64,000 nucleotides of DNA, from the NCBI GenBank assembly GCA_038209365.1, contig JBBQXS010000019.1, positions 1-64,000 of the forward strand, in the 5' to 3' direction. Below the pieces are notes generated by a model, which did not search any database, was not told where the DNA came from, and saw only the letters and a list, made by a program, of their open reading frames with translations. Below, piece by piece: positions 61,922 to 64,000 of the stretch. A program made the translations under genes and the position numbers. The DNA is from DASQHW01 sp038209365. GTDB taxonomy: Bacteria > Actinomycetota > Acidimicrobiia > IMCC26256 > PALSA-610. Position 1 is the first letter of the stretch. The number at the start of each line of letters is the position of its first letter.

Positions 61922-62715
61922 GTGGTGCACTCCCGGCTCTCGGTACGTCGTGGGGGGCGTCGTTCGACGACGATCTGGCGATGTGGGAGCGGCTCGGCGT
62001 CGACCACGTCGGCTTGTCCTTGCGCAAATGCGAGGAGGTGGGTCTCGACGTGGCCGCGCGGCGTGTGCGCGCGGCCGGCTTGCGTGTCAGCAACATCGTG
62101 GAGTGTGGTTGGTGTGCGCTCGACGACCGTGGGACGTGGCCCGCGCACCGTGACCGCTTGGGAGCGGCACTCGCGACGTTCGGCGCGATGACGGTCGTCA
62201 CGACCGGTCCTGCCGCTGCGCTCGAATGGGATGCGGCGGCCGATGCGTTCTGCGCGCTCGTCGCACCGCTCGACGGCACACGTCTCGCGGTCGAGAACAC
62301 GAGTGCAATGCGCGTGGACCTCTCGTTCGTCACGACGCTGCGCGACACCATCGATCTCGCACAGCTTGCGGGTACGCGCACGTGCGTCGAAGTCAACTCG
62401 TGTTGGGCGGAACGCGACGTCGCCCGAACGCTGGGCCGCGCCGGTCGCGCGCTCGCACACGTCCAGCTCAGCGATTGGCGCATCGGCAGCCTCAGCACGC
62501 CGGATCGCTGTGTGCCGGGCGACGGCGACATTCCTCTCGCGAGGATCGTGCGGCACCTCGATGCCGCCGGATACCGCGGCGCTTTCGAGCTCGAGCTCGT
62601 GGGGCCGCAGATCGAGCACGAGGGGTACGAGGCGGCGATCGCACGCGCGCTGGCACGTGCTGACGCGCTGTTAGGCGAGTCCCTTGCCAAGCGTGGGGAC
62701 GAGTCGCTGCACTGA
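61922..62715 (+). CDS. Sugar phosphate isomerase/epimerase (AP-endonuclease 2-like) with an apparent N-terminal frameshift
   Basis: TIM-barrel isomerase of the xylose isomerase-like group. The conserved body (MWERLGVDHVGLSLRKCEE, AGLRVSNIVECGW) is open from 61981. The expected N-terminus HSRLSV is found in another frame at 61928-61945, downstream of GTG 61922. Joining the two needs one extra base, most simply in the G6 run at 61952-61957. Then the protein reads HSRLSVRRGGASFDDDLAMW, a normal family start. So the gene is either frameshifted by one deletion or the sequence has an error. It follows the SDR gene and overlaps the convergent monooxygenase gene by 45 bp. Confidence 0.8.
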
Positions 62716-62973
62716 GCCCGGCATCGTCACGGCACGGAGCTTCGGGACCACACGGGCGATCGTCGGGGAGTCTCGGTGTTGCGCGAGCGCGTCGTGGTCG
62801 GCGAACAGCTCGTAGGACACGACCAGATCGGGGTCGTCGTCGACGGTGTGAAACGTGTACACGAGCGTGCCCGGCTCGTCCGTTTCTGCCGCGGCAACGA
62901 GCTCTTGCAGGATCGTCAGCAGCTCGTCTCGGCGTCCGGGCTGGGCGCGCATCGTCGACATGTAGGCGATCAC
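62671..62973 (-). CDS. ABM-family quinol monooxygenase-like protein
   Basis: 100 residues. Small dimeric ferredoxin-like fold with AQPGRRDELLTILQELV, GTLVYTFHTVDDDP and YELFADHDALAQHRDSP, typical of the antibiotic biosynthesis monooxygenase family. No cofactor motif; members act on quinols or other substrates. Its 3' end overlaps the isomerase gene (convergent, 45 bp). Confidence 0.82.
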   Translation of the reverse strand: MIAYMSTMRAQPGRRDELLTILQELVAAAETDEPGTLVYTFHTVDDDPDLVVSYELFADHDALAQHRDSPTIARVVPKLRAVTMPGSVQRLVPTLGKGLA

Positions 62974-62984
62974 GCGCGGGACGG

Positions 62985-62990
62985 TAGCCT
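62985..62990 (+). promoter_or_regulatory. -10 element of a probable leaderless promoter
   Basis: TAGCCT ends 7 nt before GTG 62997. Confidence 0.45.
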
Positions 62991-62996
62991 CGCCCC

Positions 62997-64000
62997 GTGC
63001 GTGCGGCGATTGCTCGGAACGGCAAGTTGCGCGTCGACGACGTGACCGATCCCCGCCCGGCGGCGGGCGAGGCGCTGGTGGCCGTGAAGGCGTGCGGGAT
63101 CTGCGGCTCCGACCTGCATGCGCTCGTGTACGCGGACGAGCTCGTCGGCGCCGCCCGCGAGATCGGCGCGCCGCTCGTGTTCGATCCGTCGCGCGACTAC
63201 ATCATGGGCCACGAGTTCGCCGCCGAGGTGTTGGAGCTCGGCCCGGAGACCGTCGGTGTTCCCGTCTCGCCCGGCGACCTTGTCACCTGCTTGCCGATCG
63301 CCCTCACACCCACCGGGATCGAACCCGTCGGCGCGTACTCGAACACGTACAACGGCGGGTATGCGGAGCTGATGCGGCTGACGGCGGGCATGTGTCTCAA
63401 GGTGCCGAACGGCCTCGATCATCGGCGCGCGGCGCTCACCGAGCCCATGGCGGTCGGCCGCCACGCGGTCGCCCGATCGGCGATCGCACCTGCCGAAGCC
63501 GCGGTCGTGCTCGGCGCGGGTCCGGTAGGACTGGCGGTCGTCGCAGAGCTCCGACGAGCCGGCATCGAGACCATCGTCGTCTCCGACTTCTCGCCGCGCC
63601 GGCGCGAGGTCGCGCTCGCGATGGGCGCAACGGCCGTGGTCGATCCCGCGCAGGAACAGCCCATGGACGCGTGGCAGCGCGAGGACGGCCGGCGCGCGCC
63701 CGTCGTGTTCGACGCGATCGGTGTCCCCGGCACTCTCGCCTCAGCACTCCTCGCGGCGCCCGCGAACGGCCGCGTGTGCGTCGTCGGCTCGTGTATGCAG
63801 ACCGACACGCTGCGGCCGGTGCTCGCGCAGGCGAAGCAACTCACGGTCGTGTTTTCGTTCGCCTACGACCCGTTCGAGTTCGCCGACACGTTGCGCGCGA
63901 TTGCAGAGGGCGAGATCGACGTGACGCCCATGATCACGGGCACGTGCGGGATCGACGGAATACCGGCCGCGTTCGACGCGCTCGGGCACCCCGACGACCA
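62997..64000 (+). CDS. Zinc-dependent alcohol dehydrogenase (partial, cut by window edge)
   Basis: 334 residues are visible with no stop before the right edge. Medium-chain dehydrogenase with the catalytic zinc Cys in CGICGSDLHA (near residue 38), the His/Glu of GHEFAAEVLELG, and the Rossmann loop VVLGAGPVGLAVVAE. The four-cysteine structural zinc loop is missing (TCLPIALTPTG instead). Substrate unknown. GTG 62997 follows a -10 box. The end is outside the window. Confidence 0.88.
   Translation, partial: MRAAIARNGKLRVDDVTDPRPAAGEALVAVKACGICGSDLHALVYADELVGAAREIGAPLVFDPSRDYIMGHEFAAEVLELGPETVGVPVSPGDLVTCLPIALTPTGIEPVGAYSNTYNGGYAELMRLTAGMCLKVPNGLDHRRAALTEPMAVGRHAVARSAIAPAEAAVVLGAGPVGLAVVAELRRAGIETIVVSDFSPRRREVALAMGATAVVDPAQEQPMDAWQREDGRRAPVVFDAIGVPGTLASALLAAPANGRVCVVGSCMQTDTLRPVLAQAKQLTVVFSFAYDPFEFADTLRAIAEGEIDVTPMITGTCGIDGIPAAFDALGHPDD

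Overview
The window is a gene-dense, high-GC stretch of an actinobacterial chromosome. Actinobacterial traits seen directly are a coenzyme F420 biosynthesis gene (cofC) with three luciferase-like F420/flavin oxidoreductases, a mycothiol conjugate amidase (mca), a CtpE-type calcium P-ATPase, a WS/DGAT acyltransferase, LexA boxes of the CGAAC-N4-GTTCG type, and many GTG starts lying about 7 nt downstream of a TANNNT box (probably leaderless). The secreted CAP protein with 41-residue GYWLVASDGG repeats and the overall gene mix suggest class Acidimicrobiia. That placement is inference. No rRNA, tRNA, CRISPR array, prophage or transposase was seen, and no gap between genes exceeds about 125 bp.

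Layout. 0-6.4 kb: HU, a separate histone-H1-like Lys/Ala protein, PIG-L deacetylase, cofC, plsC-like acyltransferase, gpsA, an unknown protein and an adenylate cyclase. 6.4-9.2 kb: a GH38 alpha-mannosidase bracketed by two related hairpins. 9.2-14.7 kb: a KdpDE-like two-component pair, a GYD protein, rnhB, pgi, and an Nfu-N-like protein behind two 50-bp tandem repeats. 14.7-21.3 kb: the SOS mutasome imuA'-imuB and dnaE2, interrupted by an opposing SGNH lipase gene. 21.3-28.6 kb: FAD amine oxidase, amidohydrolase, zinc metallopeptidase, PPOX protein, an MgtE-like transporter with its PhoU/RCK_C partner, and a rhomboid protease. 28.6-41.5 kb: a GNAT/acyl-CoA synthetase fusion, ctpE, an M50 protease with CBS domains, a HAD/GH65 disaccharide phosphorylase, the CAP repeat protein and a VanW-like protein. 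41.6-50.3 kb: a second adenylate cyclase, mca, an SCP2-like protein, and a minus-strand run of thiolase, PH-like protein, LLM oxidoreductase, ChbG-type deacetylase and GNAT, then a lipoprotein and a quinone reductase. 50.3-64 kb: lipid and secondary catabolism (WS/DGAT, DsbA-like, PAP2, RecB-like nuclease, two LLM oxidoreductases, phospholipase C-like protein, Fe/2OG hydroxylase, acyl-CoA dehydrogenase), an ECF sigma/anti-sigma pair, SDR, a sugar isomerase with an apparent frameshift, a quinol monooxygenase and a zinc alcohol dehydrogenase cut by the right edge.

Functional links. The clearest coordinated system is the SOS mutasome: two LexA boxes, each abutting a -10 element in identical geometry, precede imuA'-imuB and dnaE2. 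A second possible regulon is marked by TTGAC-N6-GTCAA palindromes upstream of an LLM oxidoreductase and an acyl-CoA dehydrogenase. A third theme is repeat-mediated change of gene starts and coding regions: a 50-bp start-proximal repeat family, an 87-bp in-frame duplication at the start of a cyclase, and a palindrome inside an extra segment of dnaE2. I did not find a clearly new defence or biosynthetic system. The most unusual items are the palindrome-bearing insertion in dnaE2, the split HU/H1 arrangement, and the start-proximal repeats.
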